Origin: Planctomycetales bacterium 10988
GTDB taxonomy: Bacteria > Planctomycetota > Planctomycetia > Pirellulales > Pb10988
Reading direction: 5' to 3'
Assembly: GCA_009664345.1 (NCBI GenBank)
Contig: CP043547.1
Location: 4,740,709 to 4,804,708 of the forward strand
Length of the DNA stretch: 64,000 nt
A model generated the notes under the pieces. It was not told the origin of the DNA. It saw only the letters and a list, made by a program, of their open reading frames with translations, and did no database searches. Position 1 is the first letter of the stretch; each line of letters opens with the position of its first letter. This document shows, one piece after another, positions 8,767-17,636 of the stretch. The translations under genes were made by a program, and so were the position numbers.

Positions 8767-9429
8767 TTAAGAAGAGGCTACTTCTTCTTTCGAAGCGGAT
8801 GCGGAGGCTTTCCAACCTTCAAGCAACGATTTTGTAATCACTAAATAACGTGGTTTTAACACTCGGTAGGCGTTCAGTTCTTGAGAAGGAAGTATTTCAA
8901 CTCCTTCCAGATTTCGGCCTGAGAGATAGACATTCGGTTGCAAACCATCGGTGGCGACCATCGCCGTTTGACCGGCAATACCCATCGCTTTGAGCACAGT
9001 CAAAAGGTCTTTGGTCTTGGGGGCTTCAAAGGAAAGGTTTTCCGAAAGGACGCGAATTTGATCGTCGGTCACTTTCGAGGCAATCGCCATGCGGGTTGCG
9101 ATTTGCAGGGCCTTTCGAGGGAGGCGGTACGAGAAATCGCGGGGTTTCTTGGCAAAGATATGCCCCCCACCTTTTCGCGTCCCAGAGCGTCGCGAACCAG
9201 CACGAGCCCGCCCGGTTCCTTTTTGCCGATAGAGCTTGGCCGTCGAGCCCGCCACTTCACTTCGCGACTTGGTCGCAAAGGTCCCTTGGCGGAGATTGGC
9301 CTGATACATGACAACCGCATCATGCAACAATTGTTTATTGATTGAGGAAGCGATCTCCGTTGGATCAAAGTCCCAATCTTCTACTTTATTTCCGGCTTTG
9401 TCATATACCGGTAAAGACATACTAGCCAT
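8767..9429 (-). CDS. rplD: 50S ribosomal protein L4 (uL4)
   Basis: L4 lines the exit tunnel and in E. coli also represses its own S10 operon. The tunnel-loop segment QKGTGRARAGSRRSGTRKGG is unmistakable, followed by AKKPRDFSYRLPRKA. Length 220 is normal. Two ATG codons (9429 and 9420) are possible and neither has a good ribosome-binding site; I give the longer form. Confidence 0.97.
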   Translation of the reverse strand: MASMSLPVYDKAGNKVEDWDFDPTEIASSINKQLLHDAVVMYQANLRQGTFATKSRSEVAGSTAKLYRQKGTGRARAGSRRSGTRKGGGHIFAKKPRDFSYRLPRKALQIATRMAIASKVTDDQIRVLSENLSFEAPKTKDLLTVLKAMGIAGQTAMVATDGLQPNVYLSGRNLEGVEILPSQELNAYRVLKPRYLVITKSLLEGWKASASASKEEVASS

Positions 9430-9589
9430 CTTAGGGTCCGATCACAAAGAGACGTTGGACTACTTGGTCAAGGAAGCCGAGGGGGCCACTTTAAGAAGCG
9501 ACAGTCCACTCGGCTTTGAATTGACCTTATTTTCTTTGACAGACCAGAACCCAAATCTCAGCAAGAGGCCCTGGTTGAATACGATACTT

Positions 9590-10279
9590 CTATTTCGCCT
9601 TGTTGGTGGGCTTCAAGACAACATAACCGCCATTAGGTCCAGGAATGGCCCCTTTGACGAGCACCAATTGATTTTCTTCATCAACGCGAACCACTTTCAG
9701 GTTTCGCACGGTGCAGTTGGCATTTCCGTATTGCCCGGCCATTTTACGGCCTTTCGGAACGCGGCTCGGCGTGGCCGCTTGACCGATCGAACCAGGATAA
9801 CGATGGCATTTCTTAACACCATGGCTAGCCCGTTGACCGGCAAAGTTGTGTCGTTTCATGACGCCGGCGAAACCACGACCTTTCGAGATTCCCGAAACAT
9901 CGACGGCTTTGACCCCTTCGAAGACTGGAACCGTCAAGGCTTGGCCGACCGAATAATCGCCACTGGAAACACGAAATTCGCGAACCACTCGGGGCGGTTC
10001 ACAGTCCGGTTTCTCGGCGACTTCAACGCCCGCTAATTTTCGTTGACGCGAACGGTTGCTATCCAAAGCGGCGACGTGACCACGTTCACTACGGGAGGCC
10101 AAACGTCGTGGCTTCTCTCCATAGCCGACTTGCACCGCTTCATAGCCATCTTTTTCTACCGTTCGGATTTGCAATACCGTGCAAGGTCCGGCTTGAATCA
10201 CCGTCACGGGGACCGCAGTGCCATCTTCTTGATAGACCTGCGTCATGCCGACCTTCCGGCCGATTAATCCAATGGACAT
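9590..10279 (-). CDS. rplC: 50S ribosomal protein L3 (uL3)
   Basis: Early-assembly 23S-binding protein near the peptidyl-transferase centre. The start is set at 10279 (MSIGLIGRKVGMTQVYQEDG), which matches the family; 39 upstream codons stay open without similarity. GFAGVMKRHNFAGQRASHG, HRYPGSIGQAATPSRVPKGRK and MAGQYGNANCTVRNLKV are conserved blocks. Length 229. Confidence 0.97.
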   Translation of the reverse strand: MSIGLIGRKVGMTQVYQEDGTAVPVTVIQAGPCTVLQIRTVEKDGYEAVQVGYGEKPRRLASRSERGHVAALDSNRSRQRKLAGVEVAEKPDCEPPRVVREFRVSSGDYSVGQALTVPVFEGVKAVDVSGISKGRGFAGVMKRHNFAGQRASHGVKKCHRYPGSIGQAATPSRVPKGRKMAGQYGNANCTVRNLKVVRVDEENQLVLVKGAIPGPNGGYVVLKPTNKAK

Positions 10280-10606
10280 GGCCTTAACTTTCGTTTTGCA
10301 TTTCGTGAGAACTTCACAATTCCGACCACGAAACGATCTTGAATGAATAAAAGGGATACGCCCCCTAACACGCAAGCAGAGAACCACTCCGTGCAAGGAA
10401 ACGAAAAATCACCGCTGACTTCTTAACCAAAAGGGATAAGAAGGTAGAAAGATCCTGCAAGAGCGAATCGCTAAAGATAGCAAAACGCCTCACTTTGACA
10501 ACCCAGAGGCTTAGGAAAAGGTGACAAATACCCCAGAGCGAGCAAAAACTCACTTTTGGAAGGATATGGACGCCTGATCTTGGAGACTTCAACAGACCAG
10601 AAGGTC
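10280..10606 (-). other. rpsJ-rplC intergenic region, no gene seen
   Basis: 327 bases separate rpsJ from rplC, where most bacteria have a few dozen. I see no open frame with a ribosome-binding site and no clear terminator on the minus strand. It may hold leader or processing structure, but nothing definite. Confidence 0.5.
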
Positions 10607-10939
10607 TTAGGCAGGTCCCGCGGAAGCCTTAATCTTGATATCCACCCCTGCTGGGAGGCTCAATTTATTTAACGCTTCAATCGTTTTTGCAGTCGATTGA
10701 ACGATGTCGATGAGCCGCTTATGAGTACGGATCTCAAATTGTTGACGCGATTTCTTGTCAACGTGGGGGCCTCGGAGAACGGTATAACGTTCAATGCGGG
10801 TCGGCAAAGGGATCGGCCCATGTACGAGCGAACCGGTACGCTTTGCCGTATCTACGATTTCCGAAGCACTTTGATCCAACACCGAATGGTCGTAGGATTC
10901 CATCCGAATGCGGATGATTTCACTTGTTTGTCCAGCCAC
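10607..10939 (-). CDS. rpsJ: 30S ribosomal protein S10 (uS10)
   Basis: Small-subunit head protein, also NusE in transcription antitermination in other bacteria. The conserved stretch [21 protein letters not shown] and the block [26 protein letters not shown] identify it. It starts with a GTG at 10939, with AGGAG about ten bases upstream. 110 residues; the usual family length is about 102 and the extra residues are at both ends. It is the first gene of the cluster and is preceded by a plausible promoter at 11030-11058. Confidence 0.97.
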   Translation of the reverse strand: MAGQTSEIIRIRMESYDHSVLDQSASEIVDTAKRTGSLVHGPIPLPTRIERYTVLRGPHVDKKSRQQFEIRTHKRLIDIVQSTAKTIEALNKLSLPAGVDIKIKASAGPA

Positions 10940-11029
10940 AGAACACTTACTCCTGATGAATCCTCTCGACCGATCGAAGGCCGTTTTTGACCGTATATTG
11001 CTAACGTTCCCAAGGGGTGAAAGCGTTCC

Positions 11030-11058
11030 AATCTAAGCCTTTGCCGTAAAACTGTCAA
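11030..11058 (-). promoter_or_regulatory. Candidate sigma-70 promoter of the ribosomal cluster
   Basis: TTGACA (11058-11053), a 17-base spacer and TAGATT (11035-11030). It would start transcription about 85 bases before the rpsJ GTG. The -35 is perfect, the -10 matches 4 of 6. Confidence 0.4.
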
Positions 11059-11128
11059 CGGGCTTCGATTGTTTTCTTTCCAAAAATTCTTTGATTTCCC
11101 TTGGCTCGGTCGTTTGTTCTAATAAATA

Positions 11129-11147
11129 GCCCCTAACAACCAGGGGC
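11129..11147 (-). terminator. Hairpin upstream of the rpsJ promoter
   Basis: GCCCCT and AGGGGC form a perfect 6-bp GC-rich stem with a 7-base loop; TATTTATTAG follows on the minus strand. It could stop read-through from upstream into the ribosomal cluster, but the U-tract is interrupted. Confidence 0.3.
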
Positions 11148-11778
11148 CTCCCAATTCGTCAAGGTGTTATTATTGCAACTTTTTTGAGGAATAAAAGGGT
11201 TTTGCTTTTTGAAAATATATTTATTTTGCTACAATGGTCCCCAAGAGTCTTATAAGGAAGCTTTGCCTTGAACTCGATTCACAATCCATGTTGATCCCGT
11301 GATCGGTTCCCTTCCTTGTGCGATACTCTCTTCGTCTCTGTTGATTGTAGGAACCGGAAGCCTCGATCAACACTTCCACGAGACGCCCTCCCTTCCCGAT
11401 GCCTGGCAGAAAGGAACCTGCCTTTTCCATGAACATCCACGTACGATCTTCTCTCCTTATATATAAGACCTCTCCTGAGAAGCCTTCTTTGTTGGCTTGC
11501 TCCCTCCCTGCCAGTCGTTCCTTCCAGAGATATGACGCACGCTGAGCTTGCAACGAATGCTTGCGGTTCTGAGCGATTCCTCTGTCAACTGAGCCGAAGA
11601 CGAGAATAGATTATAAGGATTTCAGCGATTTGAAGAATTTTCAAAAAACTTCGTACACGCTGACCGCACGTGTCATGAGGTGCTTTTATTCTTGTTCTTA
11701 GTCCACTTGGGACAGGTAATCACCACCTAAACGAACGAACTACTTTGCGACAATTTCCCACAGGAAGGGGGACCTTCA

Positions 11779-12909
11779 ATGGTCAATGAAGTTTTTCAAC
11801 AAGTAGCGATGGAAGCTCGACCTTATCAGCATCGCATCGTGACCAAAGCCGTCCAAATGCTCTCGGGTGATTGGATCAACCGTTTCGGTCAACAAGAATC
11901 CGCCGCGAAGAGTGTCATGATCGAAAGCCCTACCGGCAGCGGAAAGACGGTCATGGGGCTGACGGTTGCCAAAGTGATGCAAGAACGCTTCGGTTGGAAA
12001 ATTGGCTGGGTCGCCATGCGACGTAACTTGTTGCAACAAGCCCAAGCCGAAAATCTCAGTCGCGGTTTCGGTGTGGAGATGGAGACAATCTCCATGTTTG
12101 AAAAAGACCCGCCGCAAGTGGATATGCTCATTGTCGATGAAGCGCAACATGATGCCGCGATGAGCATGGCAAATTTACACAGTATCATTCATCCCAAGCG
12201 TATCCTCGGGTTGACCGCCACGCCGTTTCGCACGGATCGCATGAAGCTTTGCTTTGAAAAAGTCATCACCGATGCCGGTATCCAAACGTTGATCGATGAA
12301 GGTTATTTAAGCCGCTATCATCATTACACCATTCCAGCTTATACCCCACAGATGGTTGCGGAGACCTTTGCCAAGGAGCCGGAACATTGGGGGAAAACAT
12401 TGATGTTCTTCTATCGCCATGTGGATTGTTTAACTTGTCAGCATGAATTGAAACAACATGGCTTTGAATCGGAAGTCGTGACAGGAAAAACCAATCGCGA
12501 AAAACAACTGGAAGATTTTCACAACGACCGCTTCCAAGTGTTAATCAATATGTCGATCTTAACGGAAGGTTTTGATTGCCCTTCTTTAAAAACGGTTTTC
12601 TGTCGGCCATCCGGCAAAGGTTGCACCGTGCAAATGGGAGGCCGCGTTTTTCGTAAACATGCGGACTTTCCCATGAAACAAATTGTACAGTGTCAGAAAA
12701 CAAAACATCCGTTTGTTAAAACCGCTCGACCGGAAGAACAATATGTTTGGTCCGATAGCGGATGGAAGACTTTAAAAGTCAATAAACATCTCAATCAAAT
12801 TACACAACGTTCTTTACAGCTTATTGCTCGTAGCCAAGTAGAACTTCCAAAGCAAGTCGCGATGCACCGGGTGCGATTGCCGTCTTGGTTGGAGTCACGA
12901 GCTTCTTAA
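11779..12909 (+). CDS. DEAD/DEAH-type superfamily 2 helicase, phage/UvsW-like
   Basis: ATP-dependent nucleic acid helicase or translocase; substrate unknown. Over 376 residues the SF2 motifs are in order: Q-like RPYQHRIV (14-21), Walker A SPTGSGKT (50-57), DEAQ box (120-123), LTATP (145-149), motif V around TEGFDCPS (262-269) and motif VI QMGGRVFRK (285-293). No extra N-terminal domain; the C-terminal 75 residues are lysine- and glutamine-rich and unassigned. GGGGG lies seven bases before the ATG. The DUF932 gene follows 103 bases downstream on the same strand, ending at a strong terminator, so the two are probably cotranscribed. It resembles compact phage helicases more than RecG or UvrB. 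The role could be replication or repair, or a mobile-element function. Confidence 0.85.
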   Translation: MVNEVFQQVAMEARPYQHRIVTKAVQMLSGDWINRFGQQESAAKSVMIESPTGSGKTVMGLTVAKVMQERFGWKIGWVAMRRNLLQQAQAENLSRGFGVEMETISMFEKDPPQVDMLIVDEAQHDAAMSMANLHSIIHPKRILGLTATPFRTDRMKLCFEKVITDAGIQTLIDEGYLSRYHHYTIPAYTPQMVAETFAKEPEHWGKTLMFFYRHVDCLTCQHELKQHGFESEVVTGKTNREKQLEDFHNDRFQVLINMSILTEGFDCPSLKTVFCRPSGKGCTVQMGGRVFRKHADFPMKQIVQCQKTKHPFVKTARPEEQYVWSDSGWKTLKVNKHLNQITQRSLQLIARSQVELPKQVAMHRVRLPSWLESRAS

Positions 12910-13012
12910 TTATTTATATATAAAGAACGTTGCTAATAAAATAAACTTACCTGAGCTTTTAACCTTTAATGGGAATCCTTTTCCACAGCCACTTATTTTA
13001 AGGATCACCACT

Positions 13013-14098
13013 ATGAACTCCGCTGTTCAATTTGACTACCAACTTGCCCGCGTCAATGACTTCCGTGTTTATACGGAACAAACGGAAGATCGACGAACCC
13101 CTGCACGTGCAACCTATTTAGAATATGAAGGACAAAAGTTAAAACCGACGAGCCGTTTTTGGCGTTCGTTCTTCATGCGGTTTGGGATTTCTGACAGTAT
13201 CTTTCGTTACTTTGGATATGAAGAAGTTTTTGATCGCATTTCCGAACGAGCCCCAAGTGATTTAATTCGCCTTTGTGTTGAAACAAATAATAAAGGAAAG
13301 AAACGCTTACTCGCGGTCAGTAATCCCAAACGAGCGGTCATCAACTATGAAGAAACAATGGCCTTAGTCAATCGCTTTGATGGGCAAAATGTTCAATATA
13401 ATAATGGGGTCATCCGCAGCACGCATACTCCACGCTCTGGCTTTGGAACGGTAACGATTGGTACGGATGATTTTCAACACCGTTATGTGTTAGATACGCC
13501 GATTGATGGTTTTAGTCAGCCAAAGATTCATCTTTCCTTTTTGCGTTTACTTTGCACGAATGGAATGATCGGTTACACCCGGGCGTTTCGTAGTGAATTG
13601 AATGTCGGAAAAGATGTCGGTTATTGTATCGCTCGGGCACTTGATAGTTATGATAATGATGATGGTTATGGAGCGATGCGACAACGATTTTTAAGTGCTC
13701 AAACTTCTTGGGCTTCGATTTATGAGTGTGAACAACTTTATCGCATGTTAAAGCGTTTGCAACATAGTCAAGACATTACAAACAACGGGGTCTTAGCAGA
13801 CTTTCAAAAAGTGTCAGGAAATTTAAATGAGCTTTATGGTTTGGCAAATATTGATGCTTTAAGTGTCAAACGCCAACGTGTGTTGCCTTCACGGTGCCGA
13901 GTTTATGATCTTTTGAACTTCGCCAGTGAAGTTGCAACCCATCATGCGACTCCTAGCGGTAATCAATCTCTGCAATCATTTATTGGTCAACTAATCGCAG
14001 ATGAATATGATATGGAAGGTACCGCGGAAAAGGCTTCCGAATTTGAAGATTTCTTTTTAACCGGAGATGAAGGCCAGCTTCCACTATCTAGAAATTAG
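13013..14098 (+). CDS. DUF932 family protein (phage/plasmid-like)
   Basis: 361-residue protein of unknown biochemical role. The central block IHLSFLRLLCTNGMIGYT is the signature seen in DUF932 proteins, which occur in phages, plasmids and many chromosomes, often beside helicases or recombination genes. The N-terminus contains RATYLEYEGQKLKPTSRFWRS; the C-terminus is acidic. No catalytic motif is recognisable. AAGGA is eight bases before the ATG. Base composition is visibly lower in G+C than in the ribosomal genes. With the upstream helicase it forms a two-gene unit. Confidence 0.75.
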   Translation: MNSAVQFDYQLARVNDFRVYTEQTEDRRTPARATYLEYEGQKLKPTSRFWRSFFMRFGISDSIFRYFGYEEVFDRISERAPSDLIRLCVETNNKGKKRLLAVSNPKRAVINYEETMALVNRFDGQNVQYNNGVIRSTHTPRSGFGTVTIGTDDFQHRYVLDTPIDGFSQPKIHLSFLRLLCTNGMIGYTRAFRSELNVGKDVGYCIARALDSYDNDDGYGAMRQRFLSAQTSWASIYECEQLYRMLKRLQHSQDITNNGVLADFQKVSGNLNELYGLANIDALSVKRQRVLPSRCRVYDLLNFASEVATHHATPSGNQSLQSFIGQLIADEYDMEGTAEKASEFEDFFLTGDEGQLPLSRN

Positions 14099-14140
14099 AC
14101 GTAGAGGGCATTCCTGCTATTGAATCTGTAACGGATGAGA

Positions 14141-14179
14141 AAGGCCTCTGAAGATTTTTTTCTTCAGAGGCCTTTTTTT
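14141..14179 (+). terminator. Rho-independent terminator after the DUF932 gene
   Basis: AAGGCCTCTGAAGA (14141-14154) pairs perfectly with TCTTCAGAGGCCTT (14161-14174) across a six-T loop, followed by more T residues. A 14-bp perfect stem makes this the strongest terminator in the window. Confidence 0.9.
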
Positions 14180-14238
14180 ATATTTATTTTGACGACAAAA
14201 AATAACCGGGAAAGTTAATTATACAGATGGTTCTATTG

Positions 14239-14267
14239 TTGACATGACAATATCACCTAGTTTAAAT
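14239..14267 (+). promoter_or_regulatory. Candidate sigma-70 promoter
   Basis: TTGACA, 17-base spacer, TTAAAT. It sits in the noncoding region with no gene for 450 bases downstream. Confidence 0.4.
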
Positions 14268-14507
14268 ACACCTATTAAGGGAAAGGATTGGTTCTCCTCC
14301 ATCCAAGCAATTTTCGTGGATGCTATTGGCTTAAAACATTGGGGGTACGTAGGTTGGAGCCTTTGCTTCAGCTTCCGAATTATTCCGCAGGTGTCGTAAT
14401 ACTTATAGATATATTTAGATGTTTAATGGCTTTTTGTACTCTCTAAATCTGTCTTTGTCTATTTTGTACATTCCACATTTAATATAGCATTAAAATGGAT
14501 TGTAATG

Positions 14508-14536
14508 TTGACATCTAGTTTTCCCAAAGTTTTAAT
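14508..14536 (+). promoter_or_regulatory. Candidate sigma-70 promoter of the FG-GAP gene
   Basis: TTGACA, 17-base spacer, TTTAAT. It would give a 5' leader of about 175 bases to the ATG at 14720. Confidence 0.4.
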
Positions 14537-14719
14537 GTTTTATGCGATCCTCAGAAGCCCGCCATTTTACCCAGCGACTTTGTCATCCCTAGTTTAACGG
14601 CGACTAACAGACATGAGTACAAGTGAAATCTCTCTGGATGAGGAGGTTTTCATAAGTCTACGAACGTCTTCCTACCTACTTTTTTCGACCTCCTACCAAA
14701 AACTCTACAGGGGCAATCT

Positions 14720-17494
14720 ATGAAACGACGTACCGACCACCGGCGTTTTAACCAGAGCAAGTATCAAAATTCCACCTCTAGCTTGAAGCATTGGTTCTCT
14801 TTAAACCAGCCAAGTTCCATGGATGAACAAGAGCAACTCAAGCTTGAAACTTTGGAACAACGCAATCTGCTGACGACCTATGCAGATGACATGTTTACGA
14901 TTACTAATAACCAAGGTGATGGCGGTCTCGATGCTGGCGACGAAGTGACCTTTGCCGAAGGCGAGACTGGGGAAGTCACCGGATTGATCTTCGGTACGGA
15001 TGCCTTTTCCACCATTCAAGAAGCCGTCGATGCTGCCGATCCCGAAGAGACCGTCATGGTTGGGACCGGAACTTTTGTTGAAAACGTCACGATCAATAAA
15101 AATATCACCCTGCTCTCGACTCAAGGTCGTGAGATGACGACGATTGAGGGGATTACTGGAGACCCAGAGTTTGGTGCAATCTTTGTGACCAACAATACAA
15201 CCGGGGTTCAAATCGGGGGTGTAGATCAAGGGTTCACGATCATCGGGATTGATAATGCCAATCCTGGCCTTGAAAAGGCTGCGATTTACTTCCAAGGAAG
15301 TCATTCCGATGCGGAAATCTATGATAATGAAATTCAAGCCAATGGCGATTCGGGAATGACCACCGAATATGCTGCCACGATCACCGGCTTTATCATCGAC
15401 GGCAATGAATTTAGCGGAAAGACTTTCGTTGGCGAGGAACCTGCCGGTACGGGCTTTAGCCAACAGTTCAGCCTCTTCAATGTGCCCCGGCAGTTATTAG
15501 TGATGGGTGGGGGAACCGGTGGTGGAAATACCTCCAACATCACCTTTACCAATAACGAGCTTACCGGAATCGTCGGCGGATCGAACATCGATGGGGAACA
15601 AGGCAACACCATGATCACCCTTGATTCCGTCGGAGCGACCATCACGGGGAACACTTTCGCGGGAACCACGACCCGCTTCGGTTCCGCTTTGCGTGCCCGT
15701 GGTCCGAACACGGAGATTTCCGGCAATAGCTTTGATAATACCAACATGAGCGAGACGACCAACTTCGTCTTTTTGGGCGCTCCCACACTGCTGACGGTTA
15801 CCACGCTGGATGTCTTCCTCGATAATACTTTCACGAACCGCGTTCTGTTCAATGTAAGTGGAGATACCGTCTTCCACTTTGATGATCTCCAAACGTTGAT
15901 CGATAATGCTTCGCCGGGAGATACCATCGGAGCGGGTGGAGATTTCACCGGGGATGCCGATGTCAATCAAGCGGATATGACGCTTCTCGGGAACTTTGAC
16001 CTTGAAGGAACGCTCACCATGAGCGGGATGGGTTCCATCTTGGCCGCCACCGCGACACTCGATGGCCTGGTCCTCGGGGCCGATTCAATCACTCGTATGG
16101 AAATCTCCGATCCCTTCGCTCCCAATGACATTCAACAAATTATCGTCGACGGGACCATCTCGATTGATCCCGCTGCCGAGTTGGAATTGATTTTCGATGC
16201 CGTGCCGCCCATTGGTCCGAGCTTCATTCTCTTTGTCAACGATAGCGATGATGCCATCACGGGGGCTTTTGCTGATCTTGCCCAAGGCGTGACCTTCACC
16301 GTCACGACCACCGGCTTGGATGATTTCGAGTTGGAAATCGACTACACCGGGAACAATGGCAATGACCTTGTTGTTCATACTGCTCAAGCTTTCTTCGTCG
16401 TCGGTGCCGATGCAGGTGGTGGCCCGCACGTGCGGATTCTTGATAAAGATGGCAACGAGACTTTCAGCTTCTTCGCTTATAATCCCGCCTTCGTGGGTGG
16501 GGTTCGCGTCGCGACGGGCGATGTGAATGGTGATGGCGTGCTGGATATCATCACTGCTCCTGGTGCCAGTGGCGGACCGCATGTGAAGGTCTTCGATGGT
16601 ACCGATTTCTCGGTGATCAGCGAGTTCTTTGCGTATGACCCGGCTTTCGTCGGTGGTGTCTTTATCGCTTCCGGCGATGTGAACGGCGATGGCTTCGATG
16701 ACATTATCACTTCCCCAGGTGCCAGCGGGGGACCGCATGTCAAGGTCTTCAGTGGGGAAGATCTCTCGGTGATCACTGAATTCTTTGCCTATAATCCGGC
16801 CTTCACCGGGGGTGTCTTTGTTGCTGCGGGCGATGTAGATGGCGATGACATGGCCGAAATCGTTACCGCTCCGGGCGCTGGCGGCGGGCCGCATATTCGT
16901 ATCTTTGATGAAAACGGCACCCAAGCACCGGGCAATGAGTTCTACGCTTATGCCTCGAATGTCCTGACCGGGGTTCATATTGCGGTGGGCGATGTGAATG
17001 GCGACGGCTTTGACGATATCATCACCGGACCTGGTGCCGGAGGCGGGCCGCATGTGCGAGCCTTCGATGCAACGGATTTCTCGCTCTTGCAAGATTTCTT
17101 TGCCTATAATCCTGCCTTCACCGGTGGGGTTCGCGTGGGCTCGGCGGATATCAACCGCGATGGCTTTGCCGATATCATCACCACGACTGGTCCTGGCGGT
17201 GGTCCGCATACGCAGGCTTTCAGTGGCGTCGATCTGGAAATTCTGTCGAACTACTTCGCTTACAACCCTGCCTTCTCGGGTGGGGTCTTTGTCGGCGGTG
17301 GCTTGACCGCCCTGGATGCCCCGGAAGAGATGAGTGCTCCTTTCACTGAAGAGACCAGCGAAGACCCTGTTGGTGATTCCTATCTCTATCAAGAAGAACT
17401 GAAAGCGAAGAAGTCCTGGATCGAGGAACTCGACGAAATGTACTCCGAAGCCGAAAAAGTGGATGACTTGTTCAGCGGACTCGGCATTAAATAA
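14720..17494 (+). CDS. Large surface protein: LEPR-like motif, beta-helix and six FG-GAP-type repeats
   Basis: 924 residues, probably exported to the cell surface. Residues about 40-55 contain LETLEQRNLL, like the LEPRxLL motif near the N-terminus of many planctomycete surface proteins; no ordinary signal peptide is visible. Residues about 95-400 are rich in N/T/G strands typical of right-handed parallel beta-helices (pectin-lyase fold). Six repeats of about 52 residues follow (about 560-870) with GGGPHV, FFAYNPAF, GGV and DVNGDGxxDIIT cores; the DxNxDG loops resemble calcium-binding FG-GAP/VCBS repeats. The tail (880-924) is charged. A good GGGG ribosome-binding site precedes the ATG, and a terminator follows at 17532. 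It stands alone as a single transcription unit. Ligand unknown. Confidence 0.85.
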   Translation: MKRRTDHRRFNQSKYQNSTSSLKHWFSLNQPSSMDEQEQLKLETLEQRNLLTTYADDMFTITNNQGDGGLDAGDEVTFAEGETGEVTGLIFGTDAFSTIQEAVDAADPEETVMVGTGTFVENVTINKNITLLSTQGREMTTIEGITGDPEFGAIFVTNNTTGVQIGGVDQGFTIIGIDNANPGLEKAAIYFQGSHSDAEIYDNEIQANGDSGMTTEYAATITGFIIDGNEFSGKTFVGEEPAGTGFSQQFSLFNVPRQLLVMGGGTGGGNTSNITFTNNELTGIVGGSNIDGEQGNTMITLDSVGATITGNTFAGTTTRFGSALRARGPNTEISGNSFDNTNMSETTNFVFLGAPTLLTVTTLDVFLDNTFTNRVLFNVSGDTVFHFDDLQTLIDNASPGDTIGAGGDFTGDADVNQADMTLLGNFDLEGTLTMSGMGSILAATATLDGLVLGADSITRMEISDPFAPNDIQQIIVDGTISIDPAAELELIFDAVPPIGPSFILFVNDSDDAITGAFADLAQGVTFTVTTTGLDDFELEIDYTGNNGNDLVVHTAQAFFVVGADAGGGPHVRILDKDGNETFSFFAYNPAFVGGVRVATGDVNGDGVLDIITAPGASGGPHVKVFDGTDFSVISEFFAYDPAFVGGVFIASGDVNGDGFDDIITSPGASGGPHVKVFSGEDLSVITEFFAYNPAFTGGVFVAAGDVDGDDMAEIVTAPGAGGGPHIRIFDENGTQAPGNEFYAYASNVLTGVHIAVGDVNGDGFDDIITGPGAGGGPHVRAFDATDFSLLQDFFAYNPAFTGGVRVGSADINRDGFADIITTTGPGGGPHTQAFSGVDLEILSNYFAYNPAFSGGVFVGGGLTALDAPEEMSAPFTEETSEDPVGDSYLYQEELKAKKSWIEELDEMYSEAEKVDDLFSGLGIK

Positions 17495-17531
17495 CGTGTG
17501 AACCTGAACGGACTCAACAAAGTTTTTCCAG

Positions 17532-17569
17532 CGAGGGTTGTCTTTTCCAAGGCAGCCCTCGTTTTTTTT
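17532..17569 (+). terminator. Rho-independent terminator after the FG-GAP gene
   Basis: CGAGGGTTG and its near complement GCAGCCCTCG form the stem around an 11-base loop, followed by eight T residues. Confidence 0.85.
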
Positions 17570-17636
17570 GTTTTTTTCGGGATAATAGAGATTGGTCCAA
17601 CAAGGAGTGCTTTCCATTCTTCAAGGCGAAAAACCG

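Larger units (their letters stand above)
10940..11778. other. Divergent intergenic region between rpsJ and the helicase gene
   Basis: 839 bases without a convincing gene. It holds the rpsJ promoter candidate, an AT-rich stretch (about 11160-11230) and a GCCCCT/AGGGGC hairpin at 11129-11147 with TATTTATT behind it on the minus strand. An open frame at 11221-11553 (minus) starts with TTG, has no similarity I know and looks random. Confidence 0.55.
14099..14719 (+). other. AT-rich noncoding region before the FG-GAP gene
   Basis: 621 bases with the terminator of the DUF932 gene, two similar promoter-like sequences (14239-14267 and 14508-14536) and no open frame of note. The first promoter candidate is 450 bases from the next start codon, so a small RNA here cannot be excluded. 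Confidence 0.5.

Noticed and set aside
11129-11147. Possible tRNA near the rpsJ upstream hairpin
   Set aside because: No cloverleaf arms or TTCRA-type loop can be built; only a single hairpin is present.
11221-11553. 110-codon minus-strand frame upstream of rpsJ
   Set aside because: TTG start, no ribosome-binding site, no similarity and random-looking composition.
16085-17617. Long open frame (510 codons) on the minus strand opposite the FG-GAP gene
   Set aside because: It is the antisense of a repeat-rich gene whose plus-strand protein has clear FG-GAP motifs; the minus-strand product has no similarity and only repeats the same period.
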